A stretch of DNA of 64,000 nucleotides from Aaosphaeria pasadenensis (GCA_022813625.1 JAKLMB010000016.1:620001-684000); one strand, 5' to 3'; positions 47,767 through 60,497 are shown, numbered from the stretch's first letter. Notes: generated by a model not told the origin, from the sequence alone. A program made the numbers and translations.

Positions 47767-49571
47767 AATGATGTGGTGGTGATACTCGCTCGTATCTTGG
47801 TGAATGCATTGGCATCAAAGAAGCCCCATTGGTTGGTTGAAAGAAGCGCAACACAACAGCCCCAGCGACGGCGATTCCGATTCCGTATTCGAAATCATCC
47901 ATCGTGACTGAGGTTTTGAATACGAAAGAGACAAGGCAAAAGAGTGAGTGGGCGAGTGGATGAGCATGGAATCAATCACATCGCTGCGCGACAAGGCAAA
48001 AGAGCTGTTGTGTCCATCGATGAACGGTATTCTGGGGTGGTCATGCGCGCGCCGCATACCTCCCAGTGACAAAGGGGACTGTTCCGAATCAAAGCATTGG
48101 GCTGCTTGTTATTGTTGTTATCCCACTCCCTTTCGAAAGGGTTGCGTACGCTGCGAGCGTGATTGTCGGACAGGTCACTGAGGTTCCCCATCATCGGGGA
48201 GGGTCAATTGGGCTCGCTCGCTCGCTGCTGTCCTGTGAGCTTGCATGTACGGGGTAGACGTACGTACGTACGTAGGATTGTGGTCGGAGCACTGCAGCAC
48301 GACATTGTGAGTAGTGGGACCTCGAGAAAGCCTTTTTCTTCTTTTAAACTTTCACAATTGGGCGCATGATGGGTTTCGCGCTGGATGGCTGGCCCGGGTG
48401 GGGAATGGATGGATGGCTGACAGGAAAAGAGAGGAGAGTGGAATGCTACAATGCACATCTGCGTACAGTACATGGTAGCAGTACAGTGTGCAGCCAGTAG
48501 AGCAGAGCAGAGTACCAATGCTTTTCTCGGGGAAAATGTCGTTGCATGCACGAAAGCATCCGCGCAGTCCTCTTGCTCTTCTATAGACAGACCTATTTTA
48601 GGTCTGACGTCCAAATAACCAAATGGAATGACAGCCGCTAAGATCGCCCTGTCTAGCTGCGAGATCTGCCTCTAGCGGCTCCCCAGGTCAGATTTAACCT
48701 TTTTTAACTCCCAGACAGCGCAGAAGTTGCTTTTTCCTTAGTTGAAGGACGACCCTCGACTAGGCTCACCAGGCCAGGGTGCAAACGAAGCAACGGCGTG
48801 CCGAACTGACGGGCGGGAGGCTAATGTACTGTGCGTGCGAGCGCTTCTCACCTGGCGTTGGAAGCGTGGACTGGTGTCGTTACACAGCAGCAAGAGGATT
48901 CGGCTCCGTGCAGTCATAGTACGGATCGCCTGGCCCTTGCCATCTTACTTACGTCGGGAAGCCGAGTGTAAGGCGTGTCTTCGCGTGTGAGGCTTGCTGC
49001 ATGTTGTCGGTATGTACGTAGGTATTGTGCACAGCTGTGGTGGGTGGGTTAGGTGGTAGGCTTGCGGTCGGCTGCAGGTCATTTCTACGGTCCGGGTGCT
49101 GCAGCGACGGATCTCACGATGTTGTTATTGTTGTTTGTGTTTGTTTTGTGGGGTAACATGGCAGTCAATACTCCTCCGTACATGCACATCATCGTGCCGA
49201 CAATCAATGTCGTCGTTACGAACCTATGCCCTCTGCTGCTGCACAGTTTCAAAATCACATCGTACTGAAGACATGATACGCTGCGCAATGTGCACACGCA
49301 GCGACATTGGAGCCTATCGTCGCACGAATCATCCTCCTGTTGTCTCGTTGCCCTCTCTCGGGTGCAAACGACGGTGCGCCCTCACTCCATCTCCATCGAG
49401 CTCCTCTGTGCGACCGCTCCTGCGAAGAAGCAAAAACGGCTCAAGCCATGATCGACGTGGCCCCTCCCACCAGGGCTTGCGCACACAAGACGACTGCATG
49501 CACATACTGTAGTCGCGAACCGGAGTCGTGGATCGCTCGTGTGCGATGGGGGAAGGGGGGTGAGGGGGGTG

Positions 49572-49594
49572 GTGTGTGTGTGTGTGTGTGTGTG
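49572..49594. repeat. GT microsatellite
   Basis: Uninterrupted run of GT units preceded by G-rich sequence. Confidence 0.85.
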
Positions 49595-49943
49595 TTCCAG
49601 CAAGCCTGTCCCGCCACGTTGGTGGCCATTGGAAGCGGACGGTGTCTGTGTCGGTGTCAGTGCCAGTGCGACCACTCGTACATACAGCAGCTAGCAGGGC
49701 GAAAGGCGAACGCTGGCGGCGGCATGAGGCGAGGTCGTAGGTAGGCTGTTCTTCTAAGCCAGGAGAGGACTGGGACAAGTAGTGGACGGTAGTAACCTCG
49801 TAGTTGGATGATGATGGTGGTGGACGGTGAGCGACGTCGTGCGCTAATCAGGGTAGAAAGCAACCATTTCTGTCCCAGCAGCGCGGGCTTTCCCACCATG
49901 AGCAACTGTTAATGCCTGAATGCTTGAATGCCTCAAGTGACTA

Positions 49944-50036
49944 CCCTGCCTTGCCCTGCCTGCCCTGCCCTGCCCTGCCCTGTCGGTGTTCTGGTTGACC
50001 TTGCCCTGTCTTGCCTTGCCCTGTCTTGCCTTGCCA
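49944..50036 (+). repeat. CCCTG / TTGCC tandem array
   Basis: About 90 bases of 5-base units of the form CCTGC, CCTTG and CTTGC, interrupted at 49981..50000. Strand-asymmetric pyrimidine-rich minisatellite-like array. Confidence 0.7.
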
Positions 50037-50458
50037 GCGTCTAACCTCCGTCCTTGTGCTAATTGCCGGAACGTACTAGAGTAATTGACCCTTGATTGCC
50101 ATGTAAATAACCTGTCAGCAATCTCCCGCCCGACTACAATAGTGCTCGTTCGGTGTCGTACTATTGCAGAGGGTTAACACTGGATGGATCCATGCCAGAC
50201 GGACACGCCTCAAGCATCCTTGGATACTCCCACCATGAGCTAGGTCTGTGGAGGTAGAGTTAGGCTCTAACATTTCTCCTTAGCCGCGCGGGAGGCATGA
50301 TCGTGATGAATAAAATGAACGAAGTCGTCGCAATAAATTGTCGCGATGACGGGCTCAGGGCAGAGATATCGCTTCTTCATATGTGACGTTGCTTTGCTTT
50401 GATTGTTTGTTTCTATTGTTTCGCAGGGTCCTCCTCCGCGATGCGCGCAATCGGGCTC

Positions 50459-50466
50459 TCACGTGA
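50459..50466. promoter_or_regulatory. TCACGTGA palindrome before PPR gene
   Basis: Same 8-base palindrome as at 28499; here 127 bases before the ATG, and the bases from 50467 to 50593 hold no ATG on the plus strand. Confidence 0.45.
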
Positions 50467-50593
50467 CCTCGCTCGACATCCCGAGCGGGCGCGTTAAACG
50501 TTAAGTCCAATTTTGGCCCAGCAACTTTTTCCTTAACGAAATAAATTAATTATCGCCAACCCTCCATTGCTTCTCCACCCCACCTCTGCGATC

Positions 50594-52742
50594 ATGCTCA
50601 ATTGTCGTGCCTGTCTCTGGCGATGCATTCAAGCCCTCGATACCACCCCTTCCGCAACCCAGCGCCTCCGTCGTGACGCACCATCCGCACTTAAACATGG
50701 CCAGCGGAGGTCTTTCCAAACGCCCTCCAACCTCATCCCCGAATATGCTCGTCCCGCGCGATCTGTGAGATACTCGGGTCCCAAGACCGACTCATGGAGT
50801 GAATCACCCCAGGCAGCAAATATCAGAATGAAGGCAAGGAAAAGTCTCACACAACGCCGACCTCCAGCACAAGACTCGGTTGCGCCCGCTGCCTTCCCAC
50901 CCAGGAAGATGGGTCGGCGAGACCCATCAGTATCGACCACCGACTTCAACCGACGCAAGAAGGAATTGCAGCATCTCACGGACCCGCTCGAGTTGGCGAA
51001 CTTCGTGCAGAAAGAGTTGGCAAAGGGCAAGGACACGGAAATGCTGCAGCTTGTGCGAATGGCCAGTCACTCGATGCAATCAACTGTTGCTTGGAATCAC
51101 ATCATAAATCACTATCTCTTGAACGGACGTGTGTCTGTAGCATTGGGCGTGTACAACGACGTATGACACCTCAATCGCTGGCGACGAACATTGCTAATAT
51201 TCAACATAGATGAAAAAACGCGCCCAGTTCCCCGACTCGTACACATATTCCATCATTCTCCGAGGCCTCGCCCTGAACGCCCAGCACTCTGGTTCTCTGG
51301 GCAAAGCGTTATCCGTGTACCATTCCTTGTCCGCCCCCAACTCGCGAGTGCAGCCATCTATTATACACACAAATGCGATGCTCAAAGTATGCGCCAGATC
51401 GTTGGACATGGATGCTCTGTGGGGAGTGGCTGCGAAAATTCCAGAAAGCGGACCGGCCGCAGCGAATGCAATCACTTACGCAACAATCCTCAACGCAATC
51501 CGTCAGAGCCTGCTGGTGGGTGTACCCGTTGGCGAAAGCGAGGAAGAAGTAGCCAAGCGAAGAGACGCTGGTGTGATGGAAGGTCGTCGAGTCTGGCACG
51601 ACGTCGTCATGAAATGGAAGGCCGGATCGCTTCTACTGGAAGAAGAACTTGTTTGCGCGATGGGACGGCTCCTCCTGGTCGGTGCTCGACCTCGGGACTG
51701 GGACGACGTGCTGTCTCTGGTAGAGCAGACAATGGACATCCCGCGTTTAGTGCCGCGTTTAGGATCGACGGAGCGGTTGGAAGCCGGGTATCCTGAACTG
51801 CGTGCCCCCTCGATATTAGAGCAGTACCGCAAAGATGACCATGTGAGTCCGACAGGAAAGCCGATTCGCGGCGAAGAGTTTCTACCCCTCGTTCGAACAG
51901 GCAACAACGGCTCCGGTGCTTCATTGTACACAAAACCCTCCAACAACACACTTTCCATGGTTCAAGAGGCCTGTCAGAAGATCGTTGCTGGCAAAGCAGC
52001 CAACGCATACTGGGATCTTTTGACCGATACTGGCACCTATGCTATTGCTCCGGACGCCAACAACCTCAATGCTCGGTTGAGGATATTGCGCCAGAACCGC
52101 TCCTCTGCTAAGGCAGTGGAGCTTATCAAGTCCGGATTTCAAGCAAAGGCTCTGGCACCCCATCCCGGAACCTTCAGGATAGCGATGAGCACCTGTGTGC
52201 GGGACAAGAACAACCACCACTCTCTCCAGCATGCGACGGAACTGCTAGAGATAATGGCACAAACCATGGAAGATGTCGATCCCAAAGCCGTCGCTATGTA
52301 TGCTGAGCTTGCAATGAGCTTTCCGTTGGGCACAGGAAGCGACAAAGTCCATGCCCTTACTCGTGTTTACCCTCTCGCATCCAACATTCGGCTCCAGCTT
52401 ACCGTTGGCGCAGCAGCGAAGGGTGACAAGGCTGGCGCTTATCCACTTCGAGGCGCTCAAAGGGACGATGCACTCGCTGCACTGAGAAAGATATACGCTC
52501 TCATGGATAGTGTTGTTCTCTCTGACGCAATCTCCGAAGAGCAAAAACGACTCTTCAAAGAAGAGAGATCACGCCTTGGGTCGTTTCTGCAAAGGACTAT
52601 TTTCAAAGAGAAGGAAAGGAAGAACAGGACTTTGGGAGCCGGTGAAGACAAAACAGGGGCAACAGAATCGTCAACCCCTACAAAGGAGCATGACTCCAAA
52701 GCTACCAAGGACGATTCCCCCGATACCCCTGAACGAGTATAA
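50594..52742 (+). CDS. Mitochondrial pentatricopeptide-repeat protein
   Basis: Two exons, 50594..51160 and 51210..52742, give 699 residues; the 49-base intron (GTATGA...ACATAG, branch TGCTAATA) joins GVYND to MKKRAQFPDSYTYS. The N-terminus MLNCRACLWRCIQAL with many Arg and no acidic residues in the first stretch looks like a mitochondrial targeting signal. PPR-type helical pairs are seen around AWNHIINHYLLNGRVSVALGVYND, DSYTYSIILRGLALN and HTNAMLKVCARSLDMDALWGV. Such proteins bind organellar RNA and act in its processing, stability or translation, or in the mitoribosome; which of these applies here is unknown. The C-terminal 60 residues are charged and low complexity. The start at 50594 is the first ATG of the frame. 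Confidence 0.75.
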
Positions 52743-53211
52743 GCTATAGTGGCAATTATGACCAACCGCTTGCTGCCATGTTGATATCACATTTTGATCA
52801 GCACATTTGTACAGCATACCCTTTGTATATTACGATGTAGTATAGTTATCAAGATGCCTAGGTGAATACCGGATCTTTATTAGATTAGATAGAAACGAAT
52901 CGTACGACTTTATTGCCCAAATAGTCCTGTATCAAGCATGGTTCATTCATTTTGAGGGAAAAATTACTCTGACTCATCCAAAGATCCATTTCTCTGGACG
53001 TCTTTCGCAATCAATTTATACTCGCAACCATCGACAATATACAGTCGCGAACACCTGGTCCGTGCGGGGCCAAGCATTCGGAGCCCTTTGACACCTCCGT
53101 GAGACTTTCGTCAACAGCAATCTCAACACTTCGTCACTCTCTCTACAAACCGCAACCAGCGAAAAAACATTCCCCAGCACCTCTGACTTCACTTCAACAC
53201 AACCCGCGACC
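52743..53211. other. Intergenic PPR gene - RTF2
   Basis: 469 bases: AT-rich PPR 3' flank to about 52990, then the RTF2 promoter and leader, ATG-free on the plus strand from about 52993 to 53211. Confidence 0.45.
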
Positions 53212-54236
53212 ATGGGTAACGACGGAGGCTCGATACCCACCCGCCGCGAGCTCGTCAAGGAAGCCGCAAAGGCGCTCACAACGACGCAAGTCAAAGAAGT
53301 CCAAAACGAGCAGCAAGAATACGCCTGGTCGCATGATCCGCTCACGCGGAAACCGCTCTCGCGCCCCGTGGTCTCCGACGCCGCTGGCGTGCTGTACAAC
53401 AAAGATTCCATCATCGAGTTCCTGCTCGCGGAGGATGGCGCGGCGAAGGCTGAGCAGGAGAAGATGCTCGAGGGCAGGGTGAAGAGCTTGAAGGACGTCG
53501 TGGAGGTTAAGTTTGAGATTGATAGTGGCGAGGAGGCGCAGGCGCAAATCGCGAACGGTGGTAGTGGGAGGAAGGAGAGGTGGGTTTGCCCAATCACGGG
53601 GAGGGAGCTGGGTCCCGGGAGTAAGGGTGTGTATCTCGTACCTTGTGGTCATGCCTTTGCGGGGAGCGTGGTCAAGGAGGTCAGCGGAGAGACTTGTTTG
53701 CAGGTAAGTCTACTTGTGGTGATGATGTTTGTTGTGAAGGCGATCGAGACTAACTTTCAATGTAGTGCAATGAAGCGTATGCCGAGAACGATATCATCCC
53801 GATCCTACCGATTACGCCGACAGATATCGCGAGGTTGTCTTTAAGGACCAAGACATTGAAAGAGAAGGGTCTGACACATACGCTCAAGAAAGCACCGGGT
53901 AGCAAGAAGAGGAAGAAGAATGCCGAGAAGGAGGCTAATGGAGTTGATGCCAACGGCGAGGGTGTCAAATCGAAAGATCCCTCTTCGGGAGAGGAGAAGA
54001 AGTCAGACAAGAAGGAGAAGGCAAAATCAGTCGAGGTGCCCAAGAATGGTATCAAGAACGCTTCCACTGCTTCGTTGACACGGAAAGTGTTGGAAGAACA
54101 GGAGCAAAAGAATAAGAAGAGAAAGTTGGAACAGAACGACAATGTCAAGAGTCTGTTCTCTAGCCGAGATGCGAAGCCCAAGGCTGGAAATAGTGCCGAC
54201 TACATGACGAGAGGTTTCACCATTGGCGGAAGATGA
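53212..54236 (+). CDS. RTF2: Replication termination factor 2 (Rtf2)
   Basis: Two exons, 53212..53703 and 53766..54236, give 320 residues. The protein begins MGNDGGSIPTRRELVKEA, the usual N-terminal block. It carries the Rtf2 RING-like fold: DPLTRKPLSRPVVSDAAGVLYNKDSIIEFLL, then WVCPITGRELG, LVPCGHAFAGSVVKEV and, across the intron, CLQ|CNEAYAENDIIPILP. Rtf2 acts at programmed replication fork barriers and in splicing and fork restart in other species. The second zinc-type half keeps Cys-Cys-His-Cys-Cys, while the first half has no cysteine before PLTRKPL. The C-terminal 150 residues are Lys/Glu-rich and disordered, ending in FTIGGR, with several nuclear-import-like basic runs. Confidence 0.92.
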
Positions 54237-54741
54237 GAAGGCATAAGGAGACACTGTACAGGATATGAAAGTTTCGGCGTATGAGTACTCGAACACTCTT
54301 TTTTACGGCCGTTGGTGGGAATCGCCGGGCCGGCAATTTGCCTTGATCTTGAAGGTTGGCTGCTTTTGCAATTCACAACCGTACATGTCGACCAGGTTCT
54401 TGTAGCACCAGTCGACGACCTTGATGGAAATACATCACACTTAGGTGTCAGGATCACCTCAACACGAGAGACAGACTCAATTGGCACACAGGCGATCTTC
54501 AAACCTTATGGATATGATCCTTCGCCAATATCACATGGTCTATCCTTCCATTTTACCTACTCTGAGTTCACACAGCATACTGAGTTCGAACAGCATTCGA
54601 ATCTCAAGCTCAAAAAGAAGCATGCACTTGCAAGAGTTGGATCGTATAAGTCGTGTACTGGTCATAGAGCTCAATGGATACGAAGTATTCACAATCAATA
54701 CTATTTACAAGTTGTGAACTCCCTTGATCCAATCAATCCAC
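54237..54741. other. Convergent 3' region RTF2 / acetylesterase
   Basis: 505 bases between two converging stop codons. No coding potential or RNA gene recognised. Confidence 0.45.
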
Positions 54742-55607
54742 CTATATGCACTTCCCCTCAACCGACGCCGTCGAATTCTTGATGAACCCATTCAAGAACC
54801 CTCCACCCTGGCAAAGCAACCCCTTCACGAAAGCCCTCTGCACAACATCCGCACCCGCAGGACTCGTATGCGTATGATCGTTCGGGAAGAAAGCATCCAC
54901 CTTCGCCTTACCCAGCGTCTGGAAGATATTCGCCGTATACTGCCCATGATCCACGAAAATCGCATTCGCGCCGATCGCCTTGGCCACGTCCCTCGAATAC
55001 GTCGTAAACCTGCCCGGCGCGTAGCTAAAGCTGCCCCCCTCCCAGGGATTATTCGGCGTCGGCGACGAGATGATGACCTTCGCGCCCTTGGCCACGAGCG
55101 CCTTGCCCGCGTTGGTCAGGTACTTCGGGTACGTGAGCACCGTGACGGCCTGCCCGTTGTACGTCGATTGGCACGTCTCGTCCCCGGCGCCGGGGCACGC
55201 AGTGCGGCCGTTGTCCTGCCCGTTCAGGGAGCCCCCGTCGTTGTGCCCGAACTCGATGATCACGATGTCGTTCGCCTTTACGCTGTCGATGATTGTCTGG
55301 AAGCGGCCTTCGACGGTGAAGGAGCGGGCGGAGCGTCCACCGATGGCGTTGTTGGTGACGGGGAGGGATAGGGAGTACGGGAGGTAGACGCCCCAGCCTG
55401 TGTGGTGGTGGTGTGTTAGTCCTGGGGCTTTTGCACTTTGTGGATGAAGGGTTGGGGGGACGGTGAAGTACCTTGCTGCGTGCCGCTGGCCTTCGCCATG
55501 GTGGAGTCGCCTGCGAGCCAGACCGTCTGCGCGCGCTTCTCGACATGAGGTGCGCCGAGGGCTGTAGTCGCCAGACCCAGTGCGTATAGGAGTTGAGTAG
55601 CAACCAT
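54742..55607 (-). CDS. Secreted rhamnogalacturonan acetylesterase (CE12, SGNH fold)
   Basis: Two exons, 55607..55472 and 55397..54742, give 263 residues. The 74-base intron (GTACTT...CACACAG) joins TQQG to WGVYLPYSL. Residues 1-19 are a signal peptide (hydrophobic LLYALGLATTALGA), then KR at 24-25 could be a Kex2-type cleavage site. The SGNH blocks are complete: GDSTMA with nucleophile Ser35, NAIGGRSARSF with the oxyanion Gly, GHNDGG with Asn98, and DHTH with catalytic Asp219 and His222. This matches fungal rhamnogalacturonan acetylesterases, which remove acetyl groups from the pectin backbone outside the cell so that rhamnogalacturonases can act. Two Cys pairs are present, consistent with disulfides. 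Confidence 0.93.
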
Positions 55608-58529
55608 TGTTGTATCTCTCTCTTCCTATTCTTTACTTTGATACTTCCTTCTCACTCGTAGTGTATCCTAGCAAACAGACGACGTCAAGTTACCAAAAAG
55701 CCACGTACGAATCGAAACAAGATTGGTAGAAGCAATAAGACAAAACCCGGGTCATACCCTATTACTTATATATACATGGGGCATTGTATTTATGTGATTA
55801 TATAAACTACTTCTAACTTACTTCTTCCGTACCTTCGCAATATTAGATTGATAAAGGTAAATCGTTAAATTACCCCGGATTCACTTTCCCATCCCCACAC
55901 ATGCTCCCGACGTAAATTTTCCGCACGAATGGAAGGACAAGCGCCGGTGTATGAATGCCCCGAGACATGATGGCCTTAGAAAGAAGGGGGAAGGAGAGCT
56001 AGAGCTCGGGGGAAAGATATCTCGGGCTTGTATAACCCAGACGACGTGGCGCCTTGAGGATCTACTATTAGAGCCGGACGTTCGGATGAGAGGTGGCAAG
56101 TTAGGGATTGGGGGATGCTGTATGGAGGTTTGTTCGGCCTTGTGCTCCCAAGGAAAGCTATTTGGGGCAGGGGTCTGAGGCCGGGGGAAGGGAATGAAAA
56201 TGAAGTTGTGAATGTGGATGGGTATGTTTATGTTTGATAGAGGCATGGCAAGGGTAGGTTACTGGTGGTAAATCATCGGGGAATTGTTTCTTGTGTAATG
56301 GCGGATTGACGATTTAAAAGTGGGGATGGGGAGTATGGAGTAGATTAATTAGTCGGGCATCTGGGAAAGTGAGGGATGCTTTCGTGGGGTTGGTGTTTTG
56401 TAGAGATGGGTAGGGGTTGGTGAGTAGATCGCTCGTAGGGGATCTTTCGTGAAGAGCTGACTTTGAGGACTATTGACGAGGTGGGAATTGTGATTCTTTG
56501 AGCGTCGTTTGGCGATTTGGTATGAGGATAGTGATGGTGATGATGGAAGTGGTCAGGTGTAAATCAAATACAAAGTCGACCAGGGTATGAAAATACTTGT
56601 AAATTAATTTATGTAGTCCACCAATCAGCGGTGGTCGGAAGATCTCATATTTTATACAAGTATCATATGATGAAGTGAATTTCATCATATCTCTAGTTCT
56701 TGTGCAAGCGACGTGGTTTCTTGCCAACTTGGCAGGCTTTCATAATGCCTTGGGTGTTTGATCGAAGTAACATTCCAATTGAAACTAAATATCATTTGTT
56801 TTTCGCGCCACGAAACACCGAGTATAACGCACGCGCGGATGGAAGAATTCTAGAATTCTGCGAATTGAGAAGCCTAGAATCCGAATCCGAAGCGGCTATC
56901 ATCGTACAATAAATCCTATGGCGCTGGCCGCGTAGAAACCGTTTGCCTTGTTCTCACGAATTGTGATCGAGTCCGCATTAGCCGTCGAATGACCTCCAAC
57001 AAAACGTGGCATCACATCAGCTTCGGTGCGATTCAGCGCTGGCGGTGTAGGTATCGTGCGCGGCACTATCTATCCGAGTATACATTATACATAGCCCAAA
57101 ACCAAGACGGATGATACATTGTTTCCACTCCCAAGTGCTTCGACTGGTGGCATAGGTACGAAGTATTCAATAACCAAACTTGATGTACGAGTTCGCCTGT
57201 ACAAACCAGAAACATGGGTAAGAACTTAAATGACACTACAGGCCAGTAATATGAGGATATGTATGTGATTTATGTAAGAAGCTTTTTCAGCTCGCGACCG
57301 GTGACAGTGTGATTCTTGGTTTCACGCTGACAGTGACGTGATGATCGCTGTCAACGTGACGTCCTCTCTACGTTTGCATATGTATCTGTCGTGATCTATG
57401 AGATCTATTGATTGAGGTTACATGTAAATTGGTTTGTGGCGCACGTCGACGACGTCTAAACGTGACGTTTCGTTAAGCGGCTTATGGTTGGTGAGCCTTA
57501 CGAGGCGCTGGCCCATGCATAGGTACATATGCAGTCGGACGGATACTTGGGAGGATTTAACTTCCGCGAGTTTTACTTGGTATTGATGTCGGTACGTACT
57601 ACGATCGCAACGTTTGCCCTGTTGGTCGAGTCTCAGGTGGAAATGTAGGCACCCATTATCCATATTCCAGAACGCGTCACTCCCGATGATTCCACGTCTG
57701 AGTACCATTGGTGTAGTATTTCAATGTACGGAGATTATCCTCCTATGGGAATATCATGTCCTACTCTTGAAGAGATCCTTGGGAATTGGCGGGTGTGATG
57801 TGAAGGAGTGCGAAGGATGCGTTAGGCACCGAAAGAACCTTATACCCGATCTACCCACCCGTATGCCCGGGCCGGGGCGAAGGCAAGCATCATCGGATGG
57901 CCTGCAGTTGCGGCAGGTTCGCTTCGGTGAGTTACATTCCCAGGACCCCAGTTTGAACACGGACAAAAAGCTGACATCCTTGGAACGAGGAGGACGAGAA
58001 CGAGTGGCGCAGCCCGCAATGCTAATCGCCTCGTGCATGATTACTGGCCCAATGTTTCCAGTCGACGAGTGAGGTTCCAGAGTCTCGCGGTCAGGGGGTG
58101 AAAGGAGAATTTGGCGCTGACAGTTGCAGGGGTTCGCGATCCCACAGCCCAGAATAGTTCAGGCCTCTTCGAAAACTCAAACAGAGTGTTGCGCAATATC
58201 TTGCACCAAACAGGTTCCCAATCTCGTCCCAGCTTTCTGCAAGCTGCGGGCACGGTCTAGAAGCAGTTAGATATTGTGTGCAGTCTATATTGTACATGAA
58301 AATGTGGACGCAATCGGTGAAGATGGGCAATAATACATCTTAGGAGGGTAATACATTTACTGAACAGGCCAGATGATTGGATTAGGCATGCAGCGATAAA
58401 GACATTATAGTTCATTTCGACACAGAAGTATGGATATCATGCAACGCTTTCAAAAGGACAAACAAGAAACAAAAGCCCAGAACAGTGCAACCGTGGCGGT
58501 CTAGTGTATGTACTGCGTGCAGCACGAGG
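55608..58529. other. Gene-poor region E
   Basis: 2.9 kb holding the acetylesterase promoter (right of 55607) and the 3' flank of the Zn2Cys6 gene (left of 58530). AT-rich around 55740-55870 and 56560-56700. Frames such as 57418..57708 (minus) are not protein-like. Nothing else recognised. Confidence 0.45.
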
Positions 58530-60497
58530 TCAGAATTTCACATACCGATCGAAACTTTCTCCACTCCGCAGTAGGTAGTTCACACCTATTTGCCGCTCGG
58601 GCGCATTGACTGAAACGAAGACGTCCTGTACTCGTCTCCTCTCAGGAATGTCGGCTGCATCTCTACATTTCGGGCTCAGGGGCAACCAATTATCGGGCCC
58701 TAGCTCGACCAATTCGCCTATACCTTCTTCTAACTTGAGGCATTGCAAGGCGACCATGCCCGCGCCCACCGAGTCCCAGACACCCTCCCTTCTCCTGCAG
58801 TTTAGAAGCACTGCGATTGCTCGCCTCCGTAAAACTGGGTCTCGACATCGGCAGGCTGTTACGAATAGAGGGACAATAGGGGAGAGCTCGAAAGATGGAG
58901 AGAAGGATGAAGGTTTCTTTTTCGATTTTGATCCTCCGGGGGTTTCACCAGGTGTAGGCGAGCGCAGTTGCGGGGATGGCTCTGAAGACAAAGAAAACGC
59001 GGAAGCACCTGGAGATGGCGTGGTTGAGGTGGTGGCTGGGTTCGGGGCAATGTTGCGAGTCCTCGTTGGCAGAGCTGTCGCATTTCCAGGACTATCCCCT
59101 GGTGGGGACGATGAGGCATGTGATGAAGATCGGGACTGGGTAGGGTTGAGAACCGGTAGAGTCTCTGCTAGGTCAATGATGGTCTTGAACGAGTCATCGA
59201 ACGAGTCCCATGATAGTTCTGTTCTTAAACCAGCACCTGCTGCTACGACGATTCGAGCCATGATTGCGTATATTTTCAACAACGTGTTGCCCGCGTAGAT
59301 CTTGGGGTTGCCTTGCTCATGAGGCGGAACGTTTTGCTGGTAGACACTGAAAGTAGACTCCCATGCTTCGAACGAGCCCATCAAGCGGGTATATATCTGT
59401 AACCAAACTGGATGCTCGGGTGCATGTGGGTTGATGTTGGCCACGCCTGAGATCCACATCATACATCGAAGAAGTCCCACAAGATCGTTCCGGGCGGTAG
59501 CGTTTTCAGTATACATGTGCGGCACTTGTGGACACTCAGGCGGATCATCGAGACGGTAATCGTACGGCGAGGCATTATCGGAAAAGGTCATTGCTTGTAG
59601 GTCGAATCGATAAAGAACATTTGCAATGGCATCTTCTGCCGGTGTCCCTTGCAGCTTAAGCTTATGTTGGGAAAATATTCGCAGTCCATTTCGAAGGTGC
59701 ATGTTCGCCTGCCTGTAGTTGCCAGCCAAGTTCTCATAGCAGACGAAGATGACGCATGCTATCAGTACTTTCTCCAAGTCGACCCTACCCCGTTGGTGGG
59801 CAGTCAGTAGATCATTGGAGTGCGACACAGCCTGGGCGTACTGAGCAAAAGCAAAATCGCTTGACTGAGTGCTGAAAATTGGCGTAGTGCTCTCGAAACG
59901 TTCGTGCAACGTACTCAAAGCCAGAACTCCATGCTTGATGGCCGGTACGGAGTGACTTAATTGCAATATCTTTTGGCTCCACAGTTCCGAATCGAAGAAC
60001 TCAGTCCACTTTGGCAGAGTGTGTGTCTGGAAGTAGAAGAAGGAGCGATTTTCAGAAGCTTCGGGCGAGAGACTCCTTGAAGGATTTCGAGGAATACTCG
60101 CAACAGATGGTCTTTGCGGGACGACTAAGAAAGATGAATTTCGAATGGAGGCAGCCAAAGAGGCACTGCTATTGTTTGTTCTGGCAACATGCCTGTATCC
60201 CTCGCACCTGCGGCCAGTTTTTGTGCAACGATTACATTCTGGTTTTGTCTCGTCACACTTTACACGCCGTATCCTGGAGTATGATCAGCGAACATTGTTC
60301 TTGGACGTGTCCACCCGCCATGATAACCTCTCCAGAAATGATAGAGACATCAGTTGGGAGAAGCGACGATCATTATATAAGCAATCAGGAGAAGGCATTT
60401 GGAAGTTTTACCTGCACGTTTCGCAACCTGTCTTGACACGTAGTTTAAACTGACGCTCTAATTGGCGTAGTTTGTTGTCGTCCATAGCAACAGCCAT
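58530..60497 (-). CDS. Zn2Cys6 fungal transcription factor
   Basis: Two exons, 60497..60412 and 60273..58530, give 609 residues. The 138-base intron (GTAAAA...CTCCAG) falls inside the zinc cluster, after the second Cys. Spliced, it reads VKTGCETCRIRRVKCDETKP and on to ECNRCTKTGRRCEGY: C25-x2-C28-x6-C35-x6-C42-x2-C45-x6-C52, the GAL4-type binuclear cluster. The rest fits the fungal-specific factor family with FFYFQTHTLPKWTEFFDSELWSQKILQ blocks, a helical domain containing VLIACVIFVCYENLAGNYRQA, a Ser/Pro/Thr-rich linker around residues 400-480 and a C-terminal RDPVLRRRAIAVLLNCRRREGVWDS block. Regulated genes are unknown; lying between two carbohydrate-active enzyme genes hints at, but does not show, a role in their control. 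Confidence 0.9.

Larger units (their letters stand above)
46881..50458. other. Gene-poor region D
   Basis: Holds a G-rich tract at 46921..46962 (runs of 5-8 G), simple CA/GT repeats at 47721..47766 and 49572..49594, GTAC and CGCT tandems near 48215-48272, and a CCCTG/CTTGC array at 49944..50036. No protein family, tRNA or transposon signature recognised. Confidence 0.45.
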
